Source: Plastoroseomonas hellenica
Lineage (GTDB): Bacteria > Pseudomonadota > Alphaproteobacteria > Acetobacterales > Acetobacteraceae
Reading direction: 5' to 3'
DNA: 64,000 nt
Assembly (NCBI RefSeq): GCF_018129085.1
Contig: NZ_JAAGBB010000011.1
Span: forward strand, 62,001-126,000
Position 1 is the first letter of the stretch, and the number at the start of each line of letters is the position of its first letter. The notes under the pieces were generated by a model, which was not told the origin of the DNA, ran no database searches, and worked only from the letters and a program-made list of their open reading frames with translations. Positions 8,060-18,505 of the stretch are shown one piece after another. The translations under genes were made by a program, and so were the position numbers.

Positions 8060-11038
8060 TTACCGATCCAATCGCACGCGCAGTCTCCGCGCTCGTTCCT
8101 GAAATGCGCCTTCGCCACCTTCAAGGATGTCGCATACGGCCTTCCTGATCTCCGCACTCTCCAATCCGCCAGAGCGGTATGTGATCGGCGGCAGGGCTCC
8201 GTGCGGATGCGGCCCGGACTCGGCGATAATGATCTGGTCGGCGTCAGTATTGATGACCAGGTTGGCGTTGTGCGTGACCATGATCACCTGACGATGGGAC
8301 TTCGCCTCGACGAACAGATGCACCAGTTCATCGAAGACCGATTTCGGATCGAGGTTCTCTTCCGGCTGATCGATCACCAGCGGCCGATTGTCACTGTCAT
8401 CTAGGGCAAGGTAGAGGAGCAGGAGCACGATGCCGCGCGTGCCCGGTGACAGCTTGCGGATATCGACGCCATCATAGTCGATGCCGTAGCGGATCGAGAT
8501 GTGGTCGGTGCTGAAGAGCCATTGCGCGAAGCGCTTTGACCACGCCCGGAACTCGACCTGATCGGTATGGGCAACCGGCGAGTGGTCCAACAGGTCCTTC
8601 TGATAAAAACGACGGAACTCCGCCATTGCTGCACGGACAGCGGTGGAGTCACCCGTTTCCCAAGCTGTCTTCAGCACCTCGTTCGCCTTTTGCAGCAAGG
8701 TACCCTTGCCACGGAACGCGCCGGCCTTCCTCAGGTCGACCAGCCCCTCTTCCGCCTCTGACGCCCACTGCTCGACATTGGCGATCCGCGCGACCGAGAA
8801 TGAGAGCTTCTTCAGCGTGCCGGATGAAGCGGCGAGCCTTGCCATCAGCGGTGCGTAGAGCGCTTCCAGCACCGATTGCTCGGCGACCAACGCGTCAAAG
8901 GCCCTGCCATAGGCCTCCTCGCGCTCGGTCTGCAGCGCCCGCGCACGATCCTTGGCGCCCTGCGCGTCCTTCAGTTTATCGGTAAGAGTCTGTAGCGCCG
9001 CCGTCTCGGTCGTGATGTTGCCCGATAGGGCTGTGTATCGCTTCTGCGTTTCCTTGTCCGCGCTGACCAGCTTTTCAAGCCGTCCCATCTCCGCGTCGAG
9101 CATCGCCTGCGACAGGGTGTTCAGGTCGGTGTCGTCCGGAAAGAAGGGCTTGTTCGGATCGCTCGTTGTGGGCGCAGTGCCCTTGAGCTTTGTGATCTCG
9201 CCGTCCACCCATTTCACGTAGCCGACAAGGTTGTCGTCGACCGGACCAGTATAATCCAGCAGGAACGCCGCCCACTGCTCGTCCGACATGCCGCTGTGCG
9301 GATGTCGGGTCTGCGCTTGCCGCAGCGTCTCGGGGGCTTGATTGCGCCTCAGATCCTTCACTTCGTCCTGCATCGCAAGGAAGGTCTGACGTTGCCCGGC
9401 GAACCGCCGCAACTTCGTTCGAACCTGGTTCGCCGCACCGGCCAGGTCAGTATGCCGCTGGGCCCGTTGTTCGCTACCCGCCGAGACGAGTTTGGCTCGA
9501 TCGGCCGTGTAAGCGTCGACCAGCTTCTTTTTCTGCGCGACCTGGCCTTCGTAGCTCGCGACCAGCTTTTCCTTCTCCAGTTCGGTGCTGATTCGATCGG
9601 AAATCTGCGCAACGGCTTCAGCCTCTCGCTCGCGAGCCAGACGATGCCGCGACGCGCGATGTTCAAGCAGCTCCTCAAAATCCAGCGCCCCATCGCGATC
9701 ATCGTCGGGATGGGCTTCGAAGATCACGCGCTCAATCTCGCGGAGCAGGCCATCCGTCAGGCCACTCGACGAGCAAAGCTCCTCGACGAACTGTTGGGAG
9801 AGGTAGCGTATCCGCTCATAGGCGAATGGCCCATTTGCGTCCGAACCATCGAGCGCACGAACGCTCGGCTCGCCCGCGGCCCAGCTCACCCGCACTTTGC
9901 CATCTCCGATCAACGGCCGAGCCCGGACGAGGAAGGAAGGGTTGGCCCATTCCTCCGCATTCCACGCTGCCTCCGAAATCGAGTCACAGCCGGCCGCGAT
10001 CATATCGGCCAGCGCGGTCTTGCCGGACCCTCGCGCGCCGATGATGGCCACCAGACCGGGATTGAGCGGAATGACCGGGGTGGTCAACCAGGGGGCATCG
10101 AGCACCTCGATTTGCGAAATCACTTGCGAAGGCGTGGCCGACGCTGGCGGCTCTGCACCGACGTGGGCTCGCCCGCCAGGATCGATGCACGCCTGCCGCA
10201 GCGCGTCGAACTCGAGGTCGCCCTTGATCCATGAAAATCGGTCGCCGAACGGGGTCGCGACGTCCTCCAGCTTATGCGCGTCGCTGCCATGGAGGCACGG
10301 CTTCAAGCCGCCATATCGGGCCCGGACCGCGGCGGGGGCGAGATCCCTTTGGCCCAACCAGAACTCGCGTTGTGCCGAGCTGCTGGCGAATATCACATCC
10401 GCGAAACCCTCGATCTCGCGCCGGATCGTCTGGTCCGCCGCCTCCCTTACTCCTGACGTGCCGTCGGTCGCGCCGCCCGCGACGGCGATGACGATGTTCT
10501 TCTTCGCCCATCCGCTCTCGGAGAACACCTCCCGCAACTTCTGGAAGTTCACCTTGAATTGGTTGGCCCCATACGCCAGCGCAGCGCGATCGTCGGTGAT
10601 GCTCGCATCGGCCTTCTTGCCGAGCCTGATGAGGTCCGCCCTGGTGCAATCGAACCGGTCCTGCATGACGTTGAATTGCAGGCGCGACAACAAACGCTGC
10701 AATTCCTCGATATGTTTTGGGTCTTCCGGGCTGACAAACAGATGGAGGTTGACGAAGCCGCCCTTGGCGGTCGCCACGTCCAGTCGAAGCTCTACATTCG
10801 GAAACACCAGCTTGGCGTGAGGCAGTCGGCCGGCCGCCCTATGCTTGAGCACCTCTTCGTAGGTGTCCGTCACGTAGTAATCCGTGACGGCGATCGCCTC
10901 GATGAGCGGCGTGGCTTGCTCAAGCGCGGCAAGGTAATCGTTCCACGCCGTGGGGCCGCTGAACTGATTGTTCATCACCGTGCCTGGCGCGTGAATATGA
11001 GGCTCCCACCTCCGCCACTCCGATCCCCGACTCAACAT
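8060..11038 (-). CDS. TrlF-like protein: PHP-type N-terminus plus SMC/ABC-type ATPase
   Basis: The start is set at the ATG 11038 (ribosome-binding site AGGGGGAAGC, 20 bases after abiEii); the open frame upstream of it is antisense-like, Arg-rich and overlaps abiEii. The 992-residue protein begins with RGSEWRRWEPHIHAPGT, a PHP-type metal-binding entry with H14-x-H16, and later has GSDAHKLED, another PHP-like element. An ABC/SMC-type ATPase follows: Walker A GARGSGKT at 334-341, a long coiled-coil middle (about residues 440-800), a signature LSPGTRG near 863, Walker B VIDQPEENLD near 890, and an H-loop VTHNAN. This resembles the family annotated as TrlF-like AAA ATPases. A nuclease or sensor role in phage defence is inferred from its neighbours. 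Confidence 0.8.
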   Translation of the reverse strand: MLSRGSEWRRWEPHIHAPGTVMNNQFSGPTAWNDYLAALEQATPLIEAIAVTDYYVTDTYEEVLKHRAAGRLPHAKLVFPNVELRLDVATAKGGFVNLHLFVSPEDPKHIEELQRLLSRLQFNVMQDRFDCTRADLIRLGKKADASITDDRAALAYGANQFKVNFQKLREVFSESGWAKKNIVIAVAGGATDGTSGVREAADQTIRREIEGFADVIFASSSAQREFWLGQRDLAPAAVRARYGGLKPCLHGSDAHKLEDVATPFGDRFSWIKGDLEFDALRQACIDPGGRAHVGAEPPASATPSQVISQIEVLDAPWLTTPVIPLNPGLVAIIGARGSGKTALADMIAAGCDSISEAAWNAEEWANPSFLVRARPLIGDGKVRVSWAAGEPSVRALDGSDANGPFAYERIRYLSQQFVEELCSSSGLTDGLLREIERVIFEAHPDDDRDGALDFEELLEHRASRHRLAREREAEAVAQISDRISTELEKEKLVASYEGQVAQKKKLVDAYTADRAKLVSAGSEQRAQRHTDLAGAANQVRTKLRRFAGQRQTFLAMQDEVKDLRRNQAPETLRQAQTRHPHSGMSDEQWAAFLLDYTGPVDDNLVGYVKWVDGEITKLKGTAPTTSDPNKPFFPDDTDLNTLSQAMLDAEMGRLEKLVSADKETQKRYTALSGNITTETAALQTLTDKLKDAQGAKDRARALQTEREEAYGRAFDALVAEQSVLEALYAPLMARLAASSGTLKKLSFSVARIANVEQWASEAEEGLVDLRKAGAFRGKGTLLQKANEVLKTAWETGDSTAVRAAMAEFRRFYQKDLLDHSPVAHTDQVEFRAWSKRFAQWLFSTDHISIRYGIDYDGVDIRKLSPGTRGIVLLLLYLALDDSDNRPLVIDQPEENLDPKSVFDELVHLFVEAKSHRQVIMVTHNANLVINTDADQIIIAESGPHPHGALPPITYRSGGLESAEIRKAVCDILEGGEGAFQERARRLRVRLDR

Positions 11039-11058
11039 GCTTCCCCCTAAGCCATTTC

Positions 11059-12075
11059 TTATGCAGCCGCGTTGTTCGCACGCGTGGTAATGTCGGCGCA
11101 GCGCGCCATGAGCGCCTCGAAAGGCTCGGCGTCTTCCAGAAGAAGCCCGTCGTCGACCATGCGGGCGTAATCCTCTTCCAGCGCCTTCAGACCATCGCCT
11201 GCGGGCACAAGCCGCAGCCCGCCGTTGACCGCCGCTGCGTAGTCGATGGGCGTCCGATCGGACGCCTTCTCGGCGAAGAACATGCTCTTGTGGCGCGCCA
11301 CCGCGTTCGCCAGGTCGCGATCGGCGACAGCGGACGCGGCAAAATTGGCTTCGTCCAACCGCGCGACATCGTGCCAGTGACGCGCGAAGCGATCGCCGCG
11401 CAGCCGCTCCTGCAGGCAGAAGACATGGATGGCCGTCGCCTTCTCCCAGAAGGTTCGCTCCGCATGCATCACGCGTGGACGAGCCTTGGGAAAGGTCACG
11501 CCCTCGATCAGGCCGGACGCGTCGCAAACGATGTCGCGCGAGCTCGCGGGCTCACCCGTCGATCGCGCTCCGAATTCGAGCATCACGCTCGGCGCCACAT
11601 AGCCGGAGCCGGCCGTGGCGGCCTCGTAGTCGATGAACAGCCTCTCGCCGTCGACGCGGATTGTGGCCGCCAAGGCTTCACCAGCCAACGTATTCGCGAT
11701 GATCGGCTGAACGCTGCCTTCAACCCACTCGGGCAGGCGCTTGCGCACCTCGCTGGACCACCGCTTTTCCTCGCTACGGGTCTTCGGCAGCGCTTCGCCG
11801 TTGTCGCCGACGAGATCAGGTGCGATCGCCCGAATGTCGTAGGTCAGGTCGACGTCCTCGGAAAACCGCCGGATGACCTGATAAGCTTTGGACAGCGACG
11901 TGCCGCCCTTGAACACCAGATGTTCGCCGAGCGCCGAGCCGTAAAGGGTGGCGAGCGCCCAGACCAACCAGACGTCCTTCTCCAGGAGGTGCGCCGGCCG
12001 GCCGGACCGATCGGCCGCGACTCCCAGCGCCTCCCGCCGATCCTCAACCGGGAGGTGGAGAAAGGGATCAGCCAT
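11059..12075 (-). CDS. abiEii: AbiEii-type nucleotidyltransferase toxin
   Basis: A 338-residue protein of the AbiEii/MenT nucleotidyltransferase family. The active-site elements are KGGTSLSK (residues 56-63) and the acidic pair in FSEDVDLTYD (D74 and D76), which bind metal and NTP. In the related type IV systems, such toxins block growth by transferring nucleotides to a cell target such as tRNA, aborting phage infection. Its ATG overlaps the abiEi stop by 8 bases, the normal antitoxin-toxin coupling. The next gene begins 20 bases downstream, so it probably shares a transcript. Confidence 0.9.
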   Translation of the reverse strand: MADPFLHLPVEDRREALGVAADRSGRPAHLLEKDVWLVWALATLYGSALGEHLVFKGGTSLSKAYQVIRRFSEDVDLTYDIRAIAPDLVGDNGEALPKTRSEEKRWSSEVRKRLPEWVEGSVQPIIANTLAGEALAATIRVDGERLFIDYEAATAGSGYVAPSVMLEFGARSTGEPASSRDIVCDASGLIEGVTFPKARPRVMHAERTFWEKATAIHVFCLQERLRGDRFARHWHDVARLDEANFAASAVADRDLANAVARHKSMFFAEKASDRTPIDYAAAVNGGLRLVPAGDGLKALEEDYARMVDDGLLLEDAEPFEALMARCADITTRANNAAA

Positions 12076-12661
12076 GGGCGGCCTTGCCCACGCTGCGCGC
12101 CAGCCAGGTCGGAAGCTGCGGCGCTACCGCGACCAGCTCGCTGAATGCGCCCGGCGGAAGTTTCCGCTTCAAGGTCTGGAGGGCGGCCTCGGCCTTCTCG
12201 GGCCCAAGCCAGGCCAGCGCGCGCACCGCCTCGCCAGCCGGCCGATCCGCCATGGCGAGCTGCCAACGCGGCGCATGGCGAAGCTCGACCACCTGCTTGC
12301 CGAGATTCATCTTCCTGCTGCGGCCCGAGGTCAGATAGACCGACCGGACCGGGACCTGGGTCGTTAGGCCCAAGGTGTTGGCCGCAGCAGCGCCGCTCGG
12401 GACGATGGTCTCTCCCCGCTGGCTGGCCAACGCCCCAACCGCCTGTTCAACGGACGGAGCGCGGGTGCCGAACCGGCTCGTGACCGGGAGCAGATAGACA
12501 CCGCGACCCGCCCGGAGCAGTTGCCCCCTCTCGGTCAGGCGCGACAATGCCTGGTCCACCGCGGCGCGATTGCCAAGGTGGAGCAAGCTTTTAGCCGCGA
12601 CCGGTGTGCCCTCTGGCAGCCCTTTCGCGTGCGCAAGAATTTGTTCGGTCAAGCGTCGCAT
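12068..12661 (-). CDS. abiEi: AbiEi-type antitoxin / transcriptional autorepressor (DUF6088)
   Basis: The start is put at the ATG 12661, seven bases after AGGAG; an ATG at 12667 is too close to that site, and the longer frame from 12739 runs through the operator. The 197-residue product starts with a winged-helix region (LTEQILAHAKGLPEGTPVAAKSLLHLGNRAAVDQALSRL split around residues 3-40), then RAGRGVYLLP, typical of the DUF6088/AbiEi family. The antitoxin counters AbiEii and represses its own promoter by binding inverted repeats; such a repeat is present at 12672-12701. Confidence 0.88.
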   Translation of the reverse strand: MRRLTEQILAHAKGLPEGTPVAAKSLLHLGNRAAVDQALSRLTERGQLLRAGRGVYLLPVTSRFGTRAPSVEQAVGALASQRGETIVPSGAAAANTLGLTTQVPVRSVYLTSGRSRKMNLGKQVVELRHAPRWQLAMADRPAGEAVRALAWLGPEKAEAALQTLKRKLPPGAFSELVAVAPQLPTWLARSVGKAAHG

Positions 12662-12671
12662 GGCCATTCTC

Positions 12672-12701
12672 CTGTCAGAAACATACGCAGTTTTCTGACA
12701 G
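12672..12701. promoter_or_regulatory. Inverted-repeat operator of the abiE operon
   Basis: Two perfect 10-base arms, CTGTCAGAAA (12672-12681) and TTTCTGACAG (12692-12701), with a 10-base spacer, ending 11 bases before the abiEi start. On the minus strand the element AAAACTG also occurs twice in tandem. AbiEi antitoxins bind inverted repeats at their own promoter, so this is the probable autoregulatory site. Confidence 0.6.
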
Positions 12702-12849
12702 TTTTCAAGGATAGCTGCGAAGCAGGCGCGCTGATCCAAGCCCCTCCCGCGATCAGGCCGTCACGTTCCAGATTGCGCAGGTTCTCCCCGGCCGCTCGAG
12801 CGCGTGTGTCTCTAGGACGAATCCGGCTTGACTCAATTGCCGAGAAATA

Positions 12850-12864
12850 GAACAAATGGAGAAC
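12850..12864 (+). promoter_or_regulatory. LexA (SOS) box upstream of imuA
   Basis: GAAC-N7-GAAC, equivalent to GTTC-N7-GTTC on the other strand, the LexA recognition sequence of alphaproteobacteria. It lies 38 bases before the imuA start. A TTGACT element at 12828-12833 could be the -35 hexamer, so bound LexA would cover the -10 region. A further GAAC follows at 12873. Confidence 0.75.
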
Positions 12865-12901
12865 ATGATGCTGAACCCGTTCCCGGAGGTCAAGAAGGAG
12901 C

Positions 12902-13654
12902 TTGCGGCCCGAGCCCGCCATAGAGTCGTTGCGCGTGCAGATCGCCAAAATCGAAGGCAGGGATCGACGCGTGAAATCGGTGCTTCCCTTCGGAATCGCC
13001 GATGTGGACTCGCGACTCCCCGGCGGCGGCCTCGCGCTTGGCGCACTGCATGAAGTAGCCGGAGGCGGCAACGGCGCGATCGATGGCGCCGCCGCAGCGC
13101 TCTTCGGTGCCGGCATCGCCGCCCGTACCAAGGGCAAGATCCTGTGGTGCATCACGCGCGCGGATCTGTTTGCGCCCGCCATCGCGCAGGCCGGACTTGT
13201 GGCGGACCGCGTCATCTATGTCGAAACCGGCGACGACAAGACGGTCCTCGCCTGCATGGAGGAAGGTCTGCGACACGGCGGACTCGGTGCGGTCGTGGGC
13301 GAAATCGCTCGACTCTCCATGACCGCGTCGCGACGCCTGCAGCTCGCGGCCGAAGGGACCGGCACGATCGCGATCGCGCTGCGCCGCTGGCGCCGGCAGA
13401 CCGAAGCGATCGACTTCGGCCAGCCCACGGCGGCCACGACGCGCTGGCGCGTTTCAGCGCTGCCGTCGACGCCGCTGCCCGTCCCGGGCGTCGGTCGCCA
13501 TCGCTGGCTTGTTGAACTCATCCGCGCTCGCGCGGGTGAAAGTGCAGATTTTGAGTTGGAGGCGTGCGATGACACGGGTCGTCTCGCTCTTCCTCCCGAG
13601 CTGGTCCACCGACCGGCTGCGGCGGAAGGCTGGCGACGCGGCGCCTCCGGCTGA
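12902..13654 (+). CDS. imuA: ImuA, accessory protein of the SOS mutagenesis cassette
   Basis: A 250-residue RecA/SulA-like protein. The N-terminal helix RVQIAKIEG, then LPFGIADVDSRLPGGGLALGALHEV, is the standard ImuA beginning. The start is a TTG at 12902, preceded closely by AAGGAG; no in-frame ATG or GTG exists between it and the upstream stop at 12872. ImuA works with ImuB and DnaE2 in error-prone synthesis past DNA lesions. The LexA box at 12850 predicts damage induction. The 3' end overlaps imuB by 86 bases, a long but real out-of-frame overlap. Confidence 0.85.
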   Translation: MRPEPAIESLRVQIAKIEGRDRRVKSVLPFGIADVDSRLPGGGLALGALHEVAGGGNGAIDGAAAALFGAGIAARTKGKILWCITRADLFAPAIAQAGLVADRVIYVETGDDKTVLACMEEGLRHGGLGAVVGEIARLSMTASRRLQLAAEGTGTIAIALRRWRRQTEAIDFGQPTAATTRWRVSALPSTPLPVPGVGRHRWLVELIRARAGESADFELEACDDTGRLALPPELVHRPAAAEGWRRGASG

Positions 13655-15089
13655 GGCGCCGCTCGTCCTGATAGGCCGCGACGGGAACCGGCGGGTGGTG
13701 TTGGCGGCGGACGCCGCGGCCCAGGCCGCCGGCCTGCGTCGCGGAATGCCAGTGACGAAAGCGCAGGTGCTGGTGCCGGGCCTGATCGTGCGCGATGCCG
13801 ATCCGGCGGCCGACGCCGAGGCGCTGGATAGACTGGCGGTTTGGCTCCTCCGCTTTGCGCCGATCGTCGCTTCCGATCCTCCCGACGGCATCGTCATCGA
13901 TACGACTGGCGCTGACCATCTCCATGGCGGCGAGCCCGCTATGCTTGAGGGTTTACTCGGGCGCCTCGCAATGTCCGGTATCGTCGCGCGAGCGGCTATC
14001 GCCGACACCTGGGGCGCGGCACACGCGCTGGCGCGCTATGCCGCTTGGCCGACAATCATCGCCGGTTCAGGTCATAGGCAAGCCATTCTCGAACCGTTGC
14101 CGCTTGATGCCCTCCGGATCACCGCGGCGACCGTTGCGGGCCTGCGGACACTCGGCTTCGAGCGGATCGGCGATCTCCTCGAGCAGCCGCGCGCGCCTTT
14201 GGCGTTGCGGTTCGGGCCGGAGATCGGCCGACGGATCGATCAGGCGCTTGGCGATACGGCGGAACTGATCGAGCCGATCCGGCCAGCCGATCTCATCGAG
14301 GTTCGTCGTGCCTTCGCGGAACCAATCGGCGCGGCCGAGACCATCGCCCACTATATCGGCAAGCTGGTGGTCCAGCTCTGTGAGCTGCTAGAGGAACGTG
14401 GCCTCGGCGCTCGCCGCCTCGATCTCATCTGTCACCGCGTCGATAACCAGGCTCAGGCAGTTCGCGTCGGAACGGCGACGCCGGTCCGCGACGTCAAACG
14501 GCTGACGCGGCTGCTCTGCGATAAGATCGAGACCATTTCGCCCGGCTTCGGCATCGAGGTGATGACACTCAGTGCCACGGCCGCCGAGCGGCTCGATCGC
14601 AAGCAGATCGTCAACTCGCTTGTCGAGGAGAGCGTACCGGACGTGTCCGACCTGATCGACACGCTGATGAACCGGGTCGGCGAGCGCGCGATCTATCGAC
14701 TCGCGCCGGTCGCGAGCGACGTGGCCGAGCGCTCGGTGTGCCGCATCCCAGCGATGGCGGCCGATACGGGGGCGAGTTGGCCCGGCCATTGGCCGCGGCC
14801 CTCCCGCCTGCTCGCCCAACCCGAGCCTGTCGAGACCGTCGCCCTTCTGCCGGATCATCCGCCGGTGTCCTTCACCTGGCGCGGTGTGCGTAGGCGCGTG
14901 AAGCGCGCCGACGGTCCAGAGCGCGTGTTCGGCGAATGGTGGAAGCGAGACGCCGAGCTCGCTGCCGTGCGCGACTATTTCCGGGTCGAGGACGACGCCG
15001 GCGAGCGCTATTGGCTATACCGCGCGGGCGACGGCGAGGACGCCGCCACCGGCTCGCATCGATGGTTCCTGCATGGGGTGTTCGGATGA
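13569..15089 (+). CDS. imuB: ImuB, Y-family polymerase-like protein of the mutasome
   Basis: The start is the ATG at 13569 behind TTGGAGGCGTGCG, giving [12 protein letters not shown] and 506 residues. It has the Y-family polymerase fold ([27 protein letters not shown], then the helix-hairpin-helix region [20 protein letters not shown]) and the C-terminal ImuB region ending in [10 protein letters not shown] and WFLHGVFG. ImuB proteins lack polymerase activity and act as the hub that links DnaE2, ImuA and the beta clamp. The stop codon overlaps the dnaE2 ATG (ATGA), so the three genes form one coupled operon. Confidence 0.92.
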   Translation: MTRVVSLFLPSWSTDRLRRKAGDAAPPAEAPLVLIGRDGNRRVVLAADAAAQAAGLRRGMPVTKAQVLVPGLIVRDADPAADAEALDRLAVWLLRFAPIVASDPPDGIVIDTTGADHLHGGEPAMLEGLLGRLAMSGIVARAAIADTWGAAHALARYAAWPTIIAGSGHRQAILEPLPLDALRITAATVAGLRTLGFERIGDLLEQPRAPLALRFGPEIGRRIDQALGDTAELIEPIRPADLIEVRRAFAEPIGAAETIAHYIGKLVVQLCELLEERGLGARRLDLICHRVDNQAQAVRVGTATPVRDVKRLTRLLCDKIETISPGFGIEVMTLSATAAERLDRKQIVNSLVEESVPDVSDLIDTLMNRVGERAIYRLAPVASDVAERSVCRIPAMAADTGASWPGHWPRPSRLLAQPEPVETVALLPDHPPVSFTWRGVRRRVKRADGPERVFGEWWKRDAELAAVRDYFRVEDDAGERYWLYRAGDGEDAATGSHRWFLHGVFG

Positions 15090-18000
15090 GCTGCCTCCGC
15101 TATCCCGAGCTGCAGGTCACCTCGCACTTCAGCTTTCTGCGGGGCGCGTCCTCCTGTGAGGAACTGTTTTCCCAGGCGGCGCTCGCCGGAATCGAGGTGC
15201 TCGCCGTCGTCGATCGAAACTCGCTGGCTGGGATCGTCCGCGCTCATGAGGCCGCCAAGACCACAGGCGTCCGTCTCGTCGTCGGCTGCCGGCTCGACCT
15301 TGTCGATGGCACGTCAGTGCTCGTCTACCCGACCGACCGGCCCGCCTATTCGCGTCTCTGCCGGCTGCTCTCGCTCGGGAAACAGCGCGCCGGCAAGGCC
15401 AAGTGCCATCTCGAGTGGCCGGACCTCGTCGCCTACGGCGAAGGCCTCATCGTGGTCCTCGTGCCCGACCTGGCGGACGACGAGTGCGCGTTCCGTCTGC
15501 GGCGCCTGCGCGACGCATTCGGCGACCGCGCCTATCTGGCGTTGACCCTGCGCCGCCGGCCGAACGACCAGCTGCGGCTCCACGAGCTGTCGAACCTCGC
15601 CGCGCAGATGCGCGTGCCGACCGTGGTCACGAACGACGTGCTGTTTCACGAGCCGGGTCGCCGCATCCTGCAAGACGTGGTGACCTGCATCCGACACAAC
15701 GTCACGATCGACCAGCTCGGCGATCGTCGCGAGCGTCACGCGGACCGCTACATCAAGCCGCCTGAGGAGATGCATCGGCTGTTCAGCCGATATCCCGAGG
15801 CGCTCGCCAGAACGCTGCAGATCGCCGATCGCTGTCGCTTCAATCTCGACGAGCTCGCCTATCAATATCCGGAGGAACGTGACGACCCGGCGCTCACACC
15901 GCAGGAGACGCTGGCGACGCTCACCTGGGAAGGCGCTGCTCAGCGCTATCCCGAAGGCCTGCCCGATAGGGTGCGAGCGACCATCAGCCACGAACTGGCG
16001 CTGATCGAGAAGCTCGGCTACGCCCCCTACTTCCTGACCGTCAATTCGATCGTCCGCTTCGCGCGGTCGAAGGACATTCTCTGCCAGGGGCGCGGCTCAG
16101 CCGCCAATTCGGCCGTCTGCTATGTCCTGGGCATCACATCGATCGACCCGGGCCGCAACGACCTCCTGTTCGAGCGCTTCGTCTCCGAGGAGCGGCGCGA
16201 GCCGCCGGACATTGATGTCGATTTCGAGCACGAGCGACGTGAGATCGTCATGCAGTGGGTGTTCGACACTTATGGTCGTGATCACGCCGCGCTCTGCTCG
16301 ACCGTGATCCGCTATCGCACCAAGGGCGCCCTACGCGATGTCGGCAAGGCGCTCGGTCTGCCGGAAGATCTCATCCGCACCTTGTCCGGCCAGGTCTGGG
16401 GCTGGTCCGAAGAAGGCGTCGAGGATCGGCACGTTCAGGAGCTAAATCTCAACCTCGCCGACCGACGCCTTGGTCTGGTGCTCGATCTCGCCCGACAGCT
16501 CATGGGCACACCGCGACACCTCAGCCAGCATCCCGGCGGCTTCGTCCTGACCCATGATCGGCTTGATGATCTGGTGCCGATCGAGCCGGCCGCCATGAAG
16601 AATCGGCAGGTGATCGAGTGGGACAAGGACGACATCGACGCGCTGAAATTCATGAAGGTCGACGTGCTGGCGCTTGGCATGCTGACCTGCATGAAGAAGG
16701 GTCTCGATCTTCTGACCGAGCACAAAGGGATCACGCTCGACCTCGCGACCATCCCCGCGGAGGATCCACGCACCTACGCGATGATCCGGAAGGCCGACAC
16801 GCTCGGCACCTTCCAGATCGAATCCCGCGCGCAGATGTCGATGCTGCCGAGGCTCAAGCCGCGCACCTACTACGACCTCGTCGTCCAAGTCGCGATCGTC
16901 CGGCCCGGGCCGATCCAGGGCGACATGGTCCACCCGTATCTGCGCCGCCGCGAAGGGATTGAGCCGGTCCATTATCCAAAGCCGGAGCTGGAGAAGGTGC
17001 TGGGCAAAACCCTTGGGGTCCCCCTCTTCCAGGAACAGGCGATGCGTGTGGCCATCGAATGCGCGGGCTTCACGCCGGGCGAAGCCGACATGCTTCGCAA
17101 GTCGATGGCGACCTTCAAGTTCACCGGAGGCGTTTCGTCATTCAAGATGAAGCTGATCGACGGCATGGTTGCCAACGGATACGAGCGCGAGTTCGCCGAA
17201 CAGACCTTTAAGCAACTGGAGGGGTTCGGCTCATACGGATTTCCGGAAAGCCACGCAGCCTCTTTTGCGCTTATCGCCTATGCCAGCGCCTGGTTGAAGT
17301 GCTGGCATCCCGACGTCTTCTGCGCGGCATTGCTGAATTCACAACCCATGGGCTTCTATGCCCCCGCCCAGATCGTCAGGGACGCGATCGAGCACGGCGT
17401 CGACGTCCGGCCCGTCTGCGCGAACGCCTCGCGCTGGGACTGCACCTTGGAGTCGACCGAAGACGACAGCCGCTTCGCCGTGCGTCTGGGCTTGCGGATG
17501 GTCAAAGGACTCGCCAACGCACACGGGGCCGCGATCGTCGCCGCGCGGGCTGATCAGCAATATGCCTCGACCGACGATCTCTGGCGGCGCGCCAGCGTCC
17601 CGTCCGCCGCCCTCGTCCAGCTCGCCGAGGCCGACGCCTTCCGTCCGGGCTTGCAGCTCGCCCGCCGCGAGGCTCTATGGGCAATCAAGGCGCTGCGCGA
17701 CGAACCGCTTCCGCTGTTCGCAGCGGCGTCCGCACGCGAAGCCGCCATCGTATCCGAGGTGAATGAGCCGATGGTGTCGCTGCGGCCGATGACGACGGGC
17801 AGCGAGGTCGTCGAGGATTACGGGCATGTCGGCCTGACACTGAGGGCGCATCCCCTCAGCTTCCTCCGTGAGGATCTCCGGCGCCGGCGCATCATCAGCT
17901 GCGCCGAGGCCATGGCGACGCGCGACGGGCGCTGGGTCGAGGCGGCAGGCATCGTCCTCGTTCGCCAGCGCCCGGGCAGCGCGAAAGGCGTCATGTTCAT

Positions 18001-18358
18001 CACGTTGGAGGATGAGAGCGGCATCGCCAACCTCGTGGTCTGGGCAAAGGTGTTCGAGGCGAACCGGCGCGCCGTCCTGTCCGCCAGCATGATGGCGGTA
18101 CGGGGTCGGATTCAGCGCGAGGGCGAGGTCGTTCACCTGGTCGCGCAGCGCATCACGGACCTTTCGGCCGAGCTCGCCAGCGTGGGCAGCCGCGACGCGG
18201 CGTTTCCTCTCCCGCACGGCCGCGGTGACCAAGTGCGCAGTGGTGGGTCCGGGCCCGACGCGCGCGAATTGCCGCCCAAGGGTTTGCGCACGCGCGACAT
18301 CTACATTCCCGACCTGCACATCGACACGATCAAGGTGAAGGGCCGCGATTTCCGTTGA
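15086..18358 (+). CDS. dnaE2: DnaE2, error-prone DNA polymerase III alpha subunit
   Basis: The start is the ATG overlapping the imuB stop. The 1090-residue protein has an N-terminal PHP domain ([18 protein letters not shown]), the C-family polymerase palm with the catalytic acidic triad [13 protein letters not shown] (D375, D377, D379), [17 protein letters not shown] just before it, fingers and HhH regions ([33 protein letters not shown]), and a C-terminal OB fold ([12 protein letters not shown]). It is the translesion polymerase of the ImuA-ImuB-DnaE2 mutasome and would act at stalled forks after damage. The length matches full DnaE2; nothing is broken. Confidence 0.96.
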   Translation: MSCLRYPELQVTSHFSFLRGASSCEELFSQAALAGIEVLAVVDRNSLAGIVRAHEAAKTTGVRLVVGCRLDLVDGTSVLVYPTDRPAYSRLCRLLSLGKQRAGKAKCHLEWPDLVAYGEGLIVVLVPDLADDECAFRLRRLRDAFGDRAYLALTLRRRPNDQLRLHELSNLAAQMRVPTVVTNDVLFHEPGRRILQDVVTCIRHNVTIDQLGDRRERHADRYIKPPEEMHRLFSRYPEALARTLQIADRCRFNLDELAYQYPEERDDPALTPQETLATLTWEGAAQRYPEGLPDRVRATISHELALIEKLGYAPYFLTVNSIVRFARSKDILCQGRGSAANSAVCYVLGITSIDPGRNDLLFERFVSEERREPPDIDVDFEHERREIVMQWVFDTYGRDHAALCSTVIRYRTKGALRDVGKALGLPEDLIRTLSGQVWGWSEEGVEDRHVQELNLNLADRRLGLVLDLARQLMGTPRHLSQHPGGFVLTHDRLDDLVPIEPAAMKNRQVIEWDKDDIDALKFMKVDVLALGMLTCMKKGLDLLTEHKGITLDLATIPAEDPRTYAMIRKADTLGTFQIESRAQMSMLPRLKPRTYYDLVVQVAIVRPGPIQGDMVHPYLRRREGIEPVHYPKPELEKVLGKTLGVPLFQEQAMRVAIECAGFTPGEADMLRKSMATFKFTGGVSSFKMKLIDGMVANGYEREFAEQTFKQLEGFGSYGFPESHAASFALIAYASAWLKCWHPDVFCAALLNSQPMGFYAPAQIVRDAIEHGVDVRPVCANASRWDCTLESTEDDSRFAVRLGLRMVKGLANAHGAAIVAARADQQYASTDDLWRRASVPSAALVQLAEADAFRPGLQLARREALWAIKALRDEPLPLFAAASAREAAIVSEVNEPMVSLRPMTTGSEVVEDYGHVGLTLRAHPLSFLREDLRRRRIISCAEAMATRDGRWVEAAGIVLVRQRPGSAKGVMFITLEDESGIANLVVWAKVFEANRRAVLSASMMAVRGRIQREGEVVHLVAQRITDLSAELASVGSRDAAFPLPHGRGDQVRSGGSGPDARELPPKGLRTRDIYIPDLHIDTIKVKGRDFR

Positions 18359-18505
18359 CGAGCTCATCCACCCCGGAGAAAGCGGTCTCATCTCTTGCCA
18401 GGACGCCAGGCAGGCGGGCTTGATAGTAGAAACGTCGCCGATTGCATCGACCGGCGCGTGCCAAGTAGATAAGGTATGCGGGCCCGCGTGCGGGCGGGAG
18501 GGGCT

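Noticed and set aside
11039-11527. N-terminal extension of the PHP/SMC ATPase frame
   Set aside because: It lies antisense-like over abiEii in the same strand, is Arg-rich and lacks a ribosome-binding site; the ATG at 11038 gives the family start RGSEWRRW.
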